Shown here: positions 35,358 to 44,157 of the stretch, in pieces
Layout of the letters: every line of letters begins with the position of its first letter
Numbering within the stretch: the first letter of the stretch is position 1
Assembly (NCBI GenBank): GCA_964467255.1
Contig: CAYXPR010000006.1
Location: forward strand, 62,001-126,000
Direction: 5' to 3'
Origin: CAYXPR01 sp964467255
Lineage (GTDB): Bacteria > Pseudomonadota > Alphaproteobacteria > Rickettsiales > RGZB01
DNA length: 64,000 nt
The notes under the pieces: generated by a model
Databases searched by the model: none
What the model was told of the DNA's origin: nothing
Seen by the model: only the letters and a program-made list of their open reading frames with translations
Position numbers and translations under genes: made by a program

Positions 35358-35867
35358 TTATGAGAGCAGTTTTTGCGTCAGCAGCACAAACCAGGCGCCG
35401 AGAAACAGCCCGCAGGCGAGCATATTACCGCCAAAAACCGCCGCGCCAAGCGATTTTTTCACCCTACGGCCCATTACTTGCCGTAAAAATCCATATTTCA
35501 CCCAGCCGGAGAAGGCGATTACCACCACCATCAGCACCCCTAAAAGGGCCCATAGCAGCGAGGACTCATCCACCACCACCAATACAATGCTGGCCAGCGC
35601 CACACCCACCAGCCCCGCCGCCACATCCACCGGATACACGCCTTGTTCTAGGCGTTCGCGGTGCTTCGCGCCAATCGCGAACGATACTAGACGTGTTTCT
35701 AAAAGCGCCGGAATCGTGGGCACTGCAAAGGGTACGCATAACAACAACAGAATATCTCTCGGCAGAATATGGTAGCCAAACTCGCGCAAATGCAGCCAGC
35801 GAATCAGCGCCTCAAACACCACTAAATGTAGCAGCACCAAGGCTGCAACAACGGCATAGCGTTTCAT
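35358..35867 (-). CDS. Integral membrane protein of unknown function
   Basis: This is an unrecognised 169-residue protein with about four to five hydrophobic spans (VVAALVLLHLVVFEALI, LLLCVPFAVPTIPALL, AAGLVGVALASIVLVVV, LLGVLMVVVIAF, MLACGLFLGAWFVLL). Positive clusters (GAKHRERLE, MGRRVKK) sit between spans. It lies 24 nt upstream of ispH on the same strand and may share its transcript. No motif suggests a reaction. Confidence 0.75.
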   Translation of the reverse strand: MKRYAVVAALVLLHLVVFEALIRWLHLREFGYHILPRDILLLLCVPFAVPTIPALLETRLVSFAIGAKHRERLEQGVYPVDVAAGLVGVALASIVLVVVDESSLLWALLGVLMVVVIAFSGWVKYGFLRQVMGRRVKKSLGAAVFGGNMLACGLFLGAWFVLLTQKLLS

Positions 35868-35961
35868 CTCATCTTCCCCGCGAGGTAAAACAACTTGAGA
35901 GCTATTCTAGCGTATTTCACCCGTTGGCGCGATAGGGATTAATGATAGAAATATCAGTGTA

Positions 35962-37095
35962 TTAGGCTTGGTGCGCAAGCTTCAAGTATTGCTCGGATTG
36001 CATTTCCATCAGGCGGGAAATCGTACGCTCGAACTCAAATTTCCCATCCCCCTTGGGGTATAACAGAGTGGGCTGCACCGCTGCGGTGCAGATGAGTTTA
36101 GTCTTTTGTTCATACAGCGCATCTATCAGAGTGACGAAGCGTTTAGCCTCGTTGCGCTTCTCGGAACTTAGTTTCGGAATATCGTGCAAAATGACGGTGC
36201 TGAAATTGCGCGCCACCTCCAAATAATCCGCCGCGCCGAGCGGGCGCGAACACAGTTCTTCAAACGAAAAAATCGCTACGTCGCCATGCATGGCCCGCAC
36301 CGGAATGCGGCGGCCGTCCACTTCAATCTCGCCGCTTTCGGGTTCTGCGTCCTGCACGAGACCGGAAAATGTTGCGCGCACGAAAGCATCCGCCTTTTTA
36401 CCCAGCGGGGTGAAATACACCGTGGAAAGGCTCTTTAAATGCTCAAGACGATAATCCACATCACCATCGAGTTCCACCACTCCCACGCTGTTTTTGAGCA
36501 GCGCGATGAAAGGCTCGAAGCGTTTCCGTTGCAAGCCGTCTTTATACAAATCGTCCGGCGCGCGGTTCGAGGTTGCCACCATCACCACGCCTTCTTCAAA
36601 CAACACCGAAAACAGTCGGCTTAAAATCATCGCATCCGCAATGTCGGTCACCTGAAATTCATCGAAGCATAGCAGCGTTGTTTCATCGGCAATTTTCTGC
36701 GCAATGGCTTCCAGCGGATCTGTTTCGGATGGATGTTCTTTTTTATATTTATTCAGGCGGGCATGTACTTCCAGCATGAAGGCATGAAAATGCACGCGGC
36801 GCTTTTTCGGCACCGCCACCTGCTCAAAAAACAAATCCATCAGCATGGATTTTCCGCGCCCCACGCCACCATAAATATAAAGGCCCCGCGAAGCCATCAT
36901 GGGGGTTTTCTTCACCAGCTTCTTTAGGAAGCCAGCATGTTTTTTTTCGCGGGCATATTGGCCAAGGCCGGCGCGGAGCACATCGAGCTTTTCCACCACA
37001 CGCTGCTGGCGCGGGTCGGGCTTGATTTTCTTCTGCCGCACCCACTGGGCATACACTGCCTTGATGCTGCTGGCGGACTCAACAACCGTTTCCAT
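35962..37095 (-). CDS. zapE: ZapE/AFG1-like ATPase
   Basis: This P-loop ATPase of the AFG1/ZapE family is linked to Z-ring dynamics in bacteria and protein quality control in mitochondria. The 377 residues (from ATG 37095) hold Walker A YGGVGRGKS (75-83), Walker B LLCFDEFQVTDIADAM and the family block VATSNRAPDDLYKDGLQR. The reading frame is open to 37461, but that extra part overlaps panC and lacks family resemblance. It is divergent from panC with only 30 nt between start codons. Confidence 0.93.
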   Translation of the reverse strand: METVVESASSIKAVYAQWVRQKKIKPDPRQQRVVEKLDVLRAGLGQYAREKKHAGFLKKLVKKTPMMASRGLYIYGGVGRGKSMLMDLFFEQVAVPKKRRVHFHAFMLEVHARLNKYKKEHPSETDPLEAIAQKIADETTLLCFDEFQVTDIADAMILSRLFSVLFEEGVVMVATSNRAPDDLYKDGLQRKRFEPFIALLKNSVGVVELDGDVDYRLEHLKSLSTVYFTPLGKKADAFVRATFSGLVQDAEPESGEIEVDGRRIPVRAMHGDVAIFSFEELCSRPLGAADYLEVARNFSTVILHDIPKLSSEKRNEAKRFVTLIDALYEQKTKLICTAAVQPTLLYPKGDGKFEFERTISRLMEMQSEQYLKLAHQA

Positions 37096-37125
37096 TTTTT
37101 GACAAAATCCTCTATAGATTGCCCC

Positions 37126-37968
37126 ATGGAAATCGCACGCACGCCCACAGAACTCTCGGCACATATAGACCGTCTTAAAAGCGCGGGCAAGAAAATTGCC
37201 TTTGTGCCGACCATGGGTGCGCTCCATACGGGGCATCTTTCCCTTGTGGATTTGGCGCGCAAAAATGCCGATGCGGTGGTGGCCAGCATCTTCGTAAACC
37301 CCACGCAATTTGGGCCCAACGAAGACTTCTCCCGCTACCCGCGCCAGGAAACCGCCGACGCTGAAATGCTCAAAAAAGCGGGTGTGGATATTCTGTTCCT
37401 GCCCACGGTGGAAGCCATGTACCCCACTGGTGCCGTTAGCGATATTGCTGTGCCAGAGCATCTCGGCGCCATTTTATGTGGGGCCTACCGCCCCGGGCAT
37501 TTTGATGGCGTCGCCACGGTGGTGGCACGATTGCTTAAGTTGGCACAGCCGACTCACGCTGTGTTTGGTGAAAAAGATTTTCAGCAGCTTATGGTCATAC
37601 GCTGGCTAGTGGATAAACTGAAGCTTGGCATCACGATTATCCCCGCGCCGATTCTGCGCGAGAAGGATGGCCTAGCCATGTCCTCACGCAATGCCTATCT
37701 AACACCCGAAGAGCGCGCCCTCGCGCCGCTCCTTTTCTGCACACTGAATGCCGTGGCTGAATCTTGCAAAGAAAATGTGTCGGTTGCAGAGGCGCTGGCG
37801 GAAGGAAAACAGCACCTCACTGAAAAAGGGTTTAAGATGGATTATCTGGAAATTCGTTCCGGAAAAAACCTCGAACCGCTCGTGAAATTAACGACGGAGC
37901 CAGCCCGCATCTTCGTCGCCGTGCATCTTGGAAAAACGCGTCTTATTGACAATATATCAATAAATTAA
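37126..37968 (+). CDS. panC: Pantothenate synthetase
   Basis: PanC joins pantoate and beta-alanine with ATP, the last step to vitamin B5. The 280 residues show VPTMGALHTGHLSLV with the HTGH nucleotide signature at 34-37, FVNPTQFGPNEDF, GAYRPGHFDGVATVV, FGEKDFQQL and the KMSKS-like MSSRN. ATG at 37126 is the normal N-terminus. panB is not in the window. It is divergent from zapE. Confidence 0.97.
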   Translation: MEIARTPTELSAHIDRLKSAGKKIAFVPTMGALHTGHLSLVDLARKNADAVVASIFVNPTQFGPNEDFSRYPRQETADAEMLKKAGVDILFLPTVEAMYPTGAVSDIAVPEHLGAILCGAYRPGHFDGVATVVARLLKLAQPTHAVFGEKDFQQLMVIRWLVDKLKLGITIIPAPILREKDGLAMSSRNAYLTPEERALAPLLFCTLNAVAESCKENVSVAEALAEGKQHLTEKGFKMDYLEIRSGKNLEPLVKLTTEPARIFVAVHLGKTRLIDNISIN

Positions 37969-38000
37969 ACCGATCGGATTATAGTATTAATCTAAATGGT

Positions 38001-38558
38001 TTAGGAAACCTGCCGCCACTTGATGGAGCAGCCGATGCTGGACGACTGTTGCTCAGGCGCCTTGCCGGTCTTAGCGACCAAACGCATGGCGTTTAAAAGG
38101 TCATGCTCGCTTTTTGCATTAGCCTGCATACCGGAGCTGTCAAACCGGCCGCGATATTGCAAATGCAGGTTGGCATCAAAACCGAAAAAATCCGGTGTAC
38201 ACACCGCGCCGTAGGCGCGTGCGGTTTCTTGCGTTTCGTCATACAGATATGGGAAGGTAAAGCCATGGCTTTGGGCAAATACTTTCATGTTATCAAATGA
38301 ATCTTCCGGATATTCCTCGGCATCATTCGAATTAATCGCCACCACGCCCACGCCTTCGTTTTGCAGCAGCTTCATATCGGCCGCCAGCTTGTCTGCAATC
38401 GCCCGCACGAACGGACAGTGGTTACAAATAAACATCACCACCAACCCCTTTTCGCCACGCACATGTTTCAGGGAATAATTTTTCCCATCTACACTCTTCA
38501 ACGTAAACTCTTCTGCTTTCCAGCCAATCGTAACCTGTGGTGTCGTCAGTGCCGCCAT
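38001..38558 (-). CDS. Thioredoxin-fold redoxin (AhpC/TSA-like, CNHCPF motif)
   Basis: The 185-residue cytoplasmic redoxin carries CNHCPFV (a CxxC-type site after VVMFI), as in a bacterial group annotated as thioredoxin-family or TlpA-like redox proteins. A third cysteine is in AVCTPDFFGFD, the usual cis-proline side of the site. A strong AGGAGG precedes the ATG at 38558. It ends the leftward set of glycosyltransferase, flippase-like protein and redoxin. The role of a redoxin there is unclear. There is no signal peptide. Confidence 0.88.
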   Translation of the reverse strand: MAALTTPQVTIGWKAEEFTLKSVDGKNYSLKHVRGEKGLVVMFICNHCPFVRAIADKLAADMKLLQNEGVGVVAINSNDAEEYPEDSFDNMKVFAQSHGFTFPYLYDETQETARAYGAVCTPDFFGFDANLHLQYRGRFDSSGMQANAKSEHDLLNAMRLVAKTGKAPEQQSSSIGCSIKWRQVS

Positions 38559-38574
38559 ACATGCCTCCTACTGG

Positions 38575-39552
38575 TTAATCGTAACGTTTGGATATGTCCT
38601 TCAGGTGAGTGATAAAAAATGCGCCCGTCATTGCCACCAGCACATGCACGGTAAAGAAAATCAGTGAGGCCGCCACACCTTGCTCCGCGGGCAGGCCAAA
38701 CCACACTGCGCAATAATAAAATGTCAGTTCGCGTAAACCTACGCCACCAATCGAAAGCGGTAAAATCGCAATCACGTTTGACACCATCAATATCGCCAGA
38801 TACTCCATCAACTGGTGCGGCGGCACAATCGCCACGAACAAAATATACGCACCGAACGCCACCATCGATTGGCTTACGGCAGAAAAGCGACTTGCACCAA
38901 TCATGGTACGCGGTGATTCCTTTAAAATAAGCCGTGCGGAAATCACATAAGCGGGTATCAGCAACAGTGCTGCTGCCGCAAGCATCGGCAGCGCATAGGG
39001 AATGTGGCGGGCCACATCACTCACCGCCGCGCATACCAGCGCAATGAGTAGCAGGAAAAACAATCCGTTCGCACGTTCGCTCAGCGCTAATTTCAGTGCA
39101 CGCATCGCCGGAATTTTTTTATGCTTCTTTAAAAAAAGCGCCTTGTAGCCATCGCCGCTAATGCCGCCCGGCAGCACCAAGTTTACCATCGCGCCTGTCA
39201 GATACATCGGGATGCAAAACTGAATTTTGAGCGGGTGCCCCGCATCCGAAAAATAATAGCGCATGCGTGCAGCGCTCACCACCTGTGAAAGAAACAGCGA
39301 CACAAACGCCGCCACAATATACGGCAGTGGAATCGCGTGAACCTGCTGCCACATCAGCTGCATATCGATGCGCGTGAACACCAGCGCAAGCGCGAGCACG
39401 GTAAGCCCTAACTTTACCGCAACGCCAAGCACACGCCGCCACAGCGGCTTCTTTTTTGTTTCTTCCAACAGCTCCGCATCAACTGCGGGAGATTTTTTTG
39501 CCTGCTTCATAGCGTGCTGAAATAATGTAAGGGGTTTTGTTTTGCGAACCAT
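38575..39552 (-). CDS. Lysylphosphatidylglycerol-synthase TM-region/AglD-like membrane protein
   Basis: The 325-residue inner-membrane protein of the UPF0104 fold (PF03706 type) has about eight spans, including LGLTVLALALVFT and the late motif LPLSIGGVGLRELTFYY, which is the family signature. Members are flippase-like or help make envelope glycolipids. No soluble lysyl-transferase domain is attached. The start ATG at 39552 overlaps the preceding glycosyltransferase by 74 nt; an ATG at 39510 is the alternative. Pairing with a polyisoprenyl-type glycosyltransferase suggests joint work on a lipid-linked sugar. Confidence 0.85.
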   Translation of the reverse strand: MVRKTKPLTLFQHAMKQAKKSPAVDAELLEETKKKPLWRRVLGVAVKLGLTVLALALVFTRIDMQLMWQQVHAIPLPYIVAAFVSLFLSQVVSAARMRYYFSDAGHPLKIQFCIPMYLTGAMVNLVLPGGISGDGYKALFLKKHKKIPAMRALKLALSERANGLFFLLLIALVCAAVSDVARHIPYALPMLAAAALLLIPAYVISARLILKESPRTMIGASRFSAVSQSMVAFGAYILFVAIVPPHQLMEYLAILMVSNVIAILPLSIGGVGLRELTFYYCAVWFGLPAEQGVAASLIFFTVHVLVAMTGAFFITHLKDISKRYD

Positions 39553-40444
39553 AGTAGGTGCGCATCACCAGCTCGGCCACAAAGCCCGCGGTAATAAACT
39601 GCACGCCCATGATGATGAGCAAAATACCAACGTAAAAAAGCGGCCTGCCGCCAATGTCATTGCCCAATAATTTATACACCAGCAGGTAAAACTCGATGAG
39701 GCCGCCAAGGATAAAAGAGCCAAGACCCAGATTCCCAAATAGATGCATCGGCTTTTGGCGGTAGCGCATGAAAAAATACATCAGCAGCAAATCACTCGCC
39801 ACTTTGAAGGTGCGGCCGATGCCGTATTTTGAAACACCGAACTGGCGGGCATGGTGGCTCACTTTCACCTGCGCGAATTTGGCGCCCAGCATCACCGCCA
39901 GAATCGGAATGAAACGGTGCAGTTCACCATATAAATCGAGCTGCTTGGCAAGTTCGGAGCGGAATACTTTCAGCGTGCAACCATAGTCTTTAATATCCAC
40001 CTTGGTCAGGCGGCGAATCAGCATGTTGGCGATCTTGCTCGGAATCAGGCGCAGGAACAAACCATCTTTGCGCTTGTTGCGGATGCCCGCCACCATGTCG
40101 AGGTCTTCTTTTTCAAGCTTTTTCAACATCATGGGCAGATCGGCAGGGTCGTTCTGCAAATCTCCGTCCATCGTGGCGATATAGTCGCCGCGTGCTTCGG
40201 CAATGCCCGCTGCAATCGCCGACGTCTGGCCGAAGTTGCGCTTGAAAAACACGGCGCGCACCGCCGCATCCTTGAGTTTTTTGATAGTCTCCTGCGTGCC
40301 GTCGGTTGAGCCATCATCCACAAATATCAGCTCATACGCCACGCCCTTCATGGCGGCTTTCACAGCCTGCGCCATGGGCAGAATATTCGCCTGTTCATTA
40401 TACACAGGCACAATAACGGAGAGCTTCGGTGTATTTTTTGGCAT
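39479..40444 (-). CDS. Family 2 glycosyltransferase, membrane-anchored (DPM1/ArnC-like)
   Basis: The 321-residue enzyme probably moves a sugar onto a polyprenyl phosphate. The GT2 domain shows VIVPVYNEQANI, FVDDGSTDGT and the DxD-type ATMDGDLQNDP. The C-terminal part has two hydrophobic spans (LGLGSFILGGLIEFYLLVY and FYVGILLIIMGVQFITAGF), as in ArnC/GtrB. It heads the leftward set with the flippase-like gene, divergent from dnaE with a 53-nt gap that must hold both promoters. Confidence 0.9.
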   Translation of the reverse strand: MPKNTPKLSVIVPVYNEQANILPMAQAVKAAMKGVAYELIFVDDGSTDGTQETIKKLKDAAVRAVFFKRNFGQTSAIAAGIAEARGDYIATMDGDLQNDPADLPMMLKKLEKEDLDMVAGIRNKRKDGLFLRLIPSKIANMLIRRLTKVDIKDYGCTLKVFRSELAKQLDLYGELHRFIPILAVMLGAKFAQVKVSHHARQFGVSKYGIGRTFKVASDLLLMYFFMRYRQKPMHLFGNLGLGSFILGGLIEFYLLVYKLLGNDIGGRPLFYVGILLIIMGVQFITAGFVAELVMRTYYGSQNKTPYIISARYEAGKKISRS

Positions 40445-40497
40445 GAGGCCTCTGTTTCATTTTGCTTTTGCATGGCTATACCATTATTTTCACACCA

Positions 40498-43400
40498 ATG
40501 ACAACGTCCAATCACATTTCAGCCCCCATCAGCAGCACGCGCCGTAAGGTGCGCGAGAAGGCGCTTGCCCTGCAAAGCGCCACGGGTGAAGTGCCGCGTT
40601 TCATCCATTTGCGGGCACATAGTGCGTTTTCCCTTTCCGCTGGCGCGATTCCGGTGAAAGACCTCGTCAAGCTGGCGGTGAAAAACAACATGCCTGCGCT
40701 GGCGATTACCGACACACATAATCTGTTCGGTTCGCTGGAGTTCTCGCTCGCCTGCAAAGATGCAGGCATTCAGCCTATCGTAGGCGTGGTGCTGGCGGTG
40801 GAAGAAGAAACCGGCCGCCCGGGCAAGCCGGAAACGAGCTTACTGCCTGTGCTCGCGAAAGATGAAATTGGCTATCAGAATCTGCTTAAAATCATCAGCC
40901 GCTCCTATCTTGAAAGCGGTGAAACCGTTACGCCGATTGTGCGGCTCGACACACTGGGTGAATATTCGGCGGGGCTGATCGCCCTCACTGGCGGTGCCGA
41001 TGGTGTGCTTGGCAAGTTCCTTCAGGCAGGGCAGCTTGAGGCCGCGCGCGCGCGGCTGGAAAAACTACAAGACCTCTTCCCTGACCGATTGTACATCGAA
41101 CTCCTGCGCCATGGCCTGCCGGAAGAAAAAGCCACCGAGCCGCACTTCATTGACCTCGCCTATGAATATGACATTCCGCTCGTCGCCACGAACGACGTAT
41201 ATTTCGCCACACCCGACATGCACGAAGCGCATGATGCGCTCATCTGCATCGCCGAAGGCCGTTATGTGAGCGAAGAAAATCGCAAACGCTTCACGCGTGA
41301 ACATTACTTTAAATCGCCTGCTGAAATGGCGGCGCTGTTTGCCGACATCCCCGAAGCGTTGCTGAACACGGAAGTGATTGCCAAACGCTGCTCGGTCATG
41401 AGTGAAGCACGGCAACCAATTTTGCCAAATTTCCCCACCAGCGCGGGGCGCACGCAGGAAGAAGAGCTCGCCTTTGTGGCGCATGAGGGTCTAAAAAAAC
41501 GCCTCGCGGAAGAAGTGCTGCCGCTCCGCGCCACGGCAGAAGAAAAAGCATCTGCCGAAAAAGAATATGCCGAGCGGCTCGACTTCGAGCTTTCGGTGAT
41601 CAACCGCATGAAATACGCGGGTTACTTCCTTATCGTGTCAGATTTTATCCGCTGGGCAAAAGCCTCCGGCATTCCGGTGGGTCCGGGGCGCGGTTCCGGC
41701 GCAGGCTCGGTGGTGGCATGGTCCACGCAAATCACCAACCTCGACCCCATCCGTTTCGGGCTGCTGTTTGAGCGCTTCTTAAACCCCGAACGTGTGTCAA
41801 TGCCAGACTTTGATATCGACTTCTGCCAAGAACGGCGCGACGAAGTGATTCGTTACGTGCAGGAAAAATACGGGCGCGAAAACGTGGCGCAGATTATCAC
41901 CTTCGGTAAATTACAGGCGCGCGCGGTGCTGCGCGACGTAGGCCGCGTAATGCAGCTGCCTTACGGTCAGGTGGATCGTATCTGCAAACTCATTCCATTC
42001 AACCCCGCGAATCCTATTACGCTGAAAGAAGCCATTGGTCTCGACAAAGAATTGCAGCGCGAGCGCGATAAAGATGAAAGCATCCGCAAGCTGCTCGACA
42101 TGGGTCTTAGGCTCGAAGGCCTTTACCGCCACGCTTCCACCCACGCGGCTGGCGTGGTGATTGCCGACAGGCCGCTCGACCAACTGATTCCGCTCTATTA
42201 CGACCCGCGCACTTCCATGCCCGTCACGCAGTATGCGATGAAGCAGGCCGAACAAGCGGGCCTCGTGAAGTTCGACTTTTTGGGTCTTAAAACCCTGACG
42301 CTGATTGACCGCGCCTGCCGCCTGATTCGTGAAGCGGGCACAAACATCGACATTGAGCGCATCCCGTTTGATGATAAAGCCACGTTTGAAATGCTCGCGC
42401 GCGGTGACGCCACTGGCGTGTTCCAGATGGAATCGGCAGGTATGCGTGATGCGCTTCGTAAAATGCGGCCGGACACGATTGAAGACATCATCGCACTTAT
42501 CTCGCTCTATCGCCCCGGCCCGATGGAAAATATTCCCATGTACGTGGCGCGCAAACACGGGCGCGAAAAAGTCGACTACATGCACCCAAAGCTTGAAGCC
42601 GTGCTGAAAGAAACCTTCGGCGTGATTATCTACCAAGAGCAGGTGATGCAGATTGCGCAGATTCTGTCCGGCTACACGCTGGGCGGTGCAGACTTGCTGC
42701 GTCGCGCGATGGGTAAAAAAATCAAAGAGGAGATGGAAGCACAGCGCGAGCAGTTCGTAAAAGGTGCAGTGGCGCAAGGCGTGAATGAAAAACAAGCCAC
42801 GCATATTTTCGACCTTGTGGATAAATTCGCTGGTTACGGTTTCAATAAATCGCATGCTGCCGCCTATGCGGTGATTGGGTATCAAACCGCTTACCTCAAA
42901 GCGAATTATCCGGTGGAATTTTACACCGCCTCAATGAATATCGACATTGGCGACACTGACAAAATCAACCTCTTCCGCCGCGAAGCCATGAAAGCGGGCA
43001 TCACCATTTTGCCGCCCGATATCAACCGCTCCGGCGCTGAATTCATCACCGAAAAATTAAATCCGCCACCCGCCACAGGTAGAAAACGCGCCATCCGTTA
43101 CGCGCTGGGCGCTTTAAAAGGCGTGGGGCTGGCCGCAATGCAAGTGGTGGAGAAAGAACGGCGCGCACACGGCGACTTTAAAAATGTGTTTGAAGTGGCA
43201 GAACGTTGCGACAGCCGCGCACTCTCCAAACGCCAGCTCGAAAGCATGGCCAAGGCTGGTGTGTTTGACAGCCTGAACCCCAACCGCAAGCAAATGTTTG
43301 AAGCCGCGACACTGCTTTCGCGTTACGGCAGTGCGGTGCAGGAAGAAAAAGACAGCCAGCAGGTCAATTTATTTGGTGGCAGCAGCGCTGCGCCAGTCAA

Positions 43401-44052
43401 TCACCCCGCTTTACCTGAAATTACAGACTGGAACGGCGAGGAACGCCCCGCGCAGGAATTTGATGCCATGGGTTTTTATCTTACCGCGCACCCGCTGGAA
43501 GATTATCAGGAAACACTCGAGCGCCTTGGGTTTTATAGCATCTTGGGGCTGGAGGAAAAAATTACCGGCGCAGGCGAAATTAAGCTCGCGGGTATGCCGA
43601 CCGCTATTAGCTACCGGCTTTCCGGTGGGCGTAAATTTGCTTACCTCCAACTCTCTGACCCCAGTGGCGTAATTGAAATTGCGATTTTTGATGAAGAGAT
43701 GCTCACCGAAAAACGTGAGGTGCTTGAGGGGAAAAAACCACTCATCGTTACTGTCGATGCGAAAAAAGATGAAGGCGGCCTGCGCTTATTTGCCCGCCAT
43801 ATTGGCTTGCTGGATGCCTATCTGGATGAACGCCCGCAACATCTTGTCGTGCAGCTTAGCAGCACCAAAGGTCTGCCTGCTTTGCGGCAAACGCTGGCAA
43901 CCTGCGGCAAGGGGCGCGTGCGTGTGGCATTGCAGGTGGATGCGGGCGGTATGCTGGTTACGCTTCAACTGCCCGACCATTATGCCATTCCGCGCACCAC
44001 ACTGGCAGAAATCAAAAGCACCGCAGGTGTGGCGAAACTGCTATCCGCCTGA
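40498..44052 (+). CDS. dnaE: DNA polymerase III alpha subunit
   Basis: This is the replicative polymerase catalytic subunit. The 1184-residue protein has the N-terminal PHP domain (HLRAHSAFSLSAGA, residues about 33-46; AITDTHNLFG), the C-family catalytic domain with GPGRGSGAGSVVAW and the metal aspartates in PDFDIDF (about 437-443), the Cys/Gly thumb-finger region (YRPGPMENIPMY), a helix-hairpin-helix part and a C-terminal OB domain (KFAYLQLSDPSGVIEI). The start is the ATG at 40498; the frame opens at 40462 but the family N-terminus fits the later site. The ribosome-binding site is weak. Confidence 0.97.
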   Translation: MTTSNHISAPISSTRRKVREKALALQSATGEVPRFIHLRAHSAFSLSAGAIPVKDLVKLAVKNNMPALAITDTHNLFGSLEFSLACKDAGIQPIVGVVLAVEEETGRPGKPETSLLPVLAKDEIGYQNLLKIISRSYLESGETVTPIVRLDTLGEYSAGLIALTGGADGVLGKFLQAGQLEAARARLEKLQDLFPDRLYIELLRHGLPEEKATEPHFIDLAYEYDIPLVATNDVYFATPDMHEAHDALICIAEGRYVSEENRKRFTREHYFKSPAEMAALFADIPEALLNTEVIAKRCSVMSEARQPILPNFPTSAGRTQEEELAFVAHEGLKKRLAEEVLPLRATAEEKASAEKEYAERLDFELSVINRMKYAGYFLIVSDFIRWAKASGIPVGPGRGSGAGSVVAWSTQITNLDPIRFGLLFERFLNPERVSMPDFDIDFCQERRDEVIRYVQEKYGRENVAQIITFGKLQARAVLRDVGRVMQLPYGQVDRICKLIPFNPANPITLKEAIGLDKELQRERDKDESIRKLLDMGLRLEGLYRHASTHAAGVVIADRPLDQLIPLYYDPRTSMPVTQYAMKQAEQAGLVKFDFLGLKTLTLIDRACRLIREAGTNIDIERIPFDDKATFEMLARGDATGVFQMESAGMRDALRKMRPDTIEDIIALISLYRPGPMENIPMYVARKHGREKVDYMHPKLEAVLKETFGVIIYQEQVMQIAQILSGYTLGGADLLRRAMGKKIKEEMEAQREQFVKGAVAQGVNEKQATHIFDLVDKFAGYGFNKSHAAAYAVIGYQTAYLKANYPVEFYTASMNIDIGDTDKINLFRREAMKAGITILPPDINRSGAEFITEKLNPPPATGRKRAIRYALGALKGVGLAAMQVVEKERRAHGDFKNVFEVAERCDSRALSKRQLESMAKAGVFDSLNPNRKQMFEAATLLSRYGSAVQEEKDSQQVNLFGGSSAAPVNHPALPEITDWNGEERPAQEFDAMGFYLTAHPLEDYQETLERLGFYSILGLEEKITGAGEIKLAGMPTAISYRLSGGRKFAYLQLSDPSGVIEIAIFDEEMLTEKREVLEGKKPLIVTVDAKKDEGGLRLFARHIGLLDAYLDERPQHLVVQLSSTKGLPALRQTLATCGKGRVRVALQVDAGGMLVTLQLPDHYAIPRTTLAEIKSTAGVAKLLSA

Positions 44053-44157
44053 TTTTTTATCTCTTTCTGCGGGTACTCTGCATGAAAGGGCTACACTTGT
44101 CTCAGAAAATAGGATATAAATGGCCTAGGCTAACCTGTTCAAAATACGGGCAAAGAC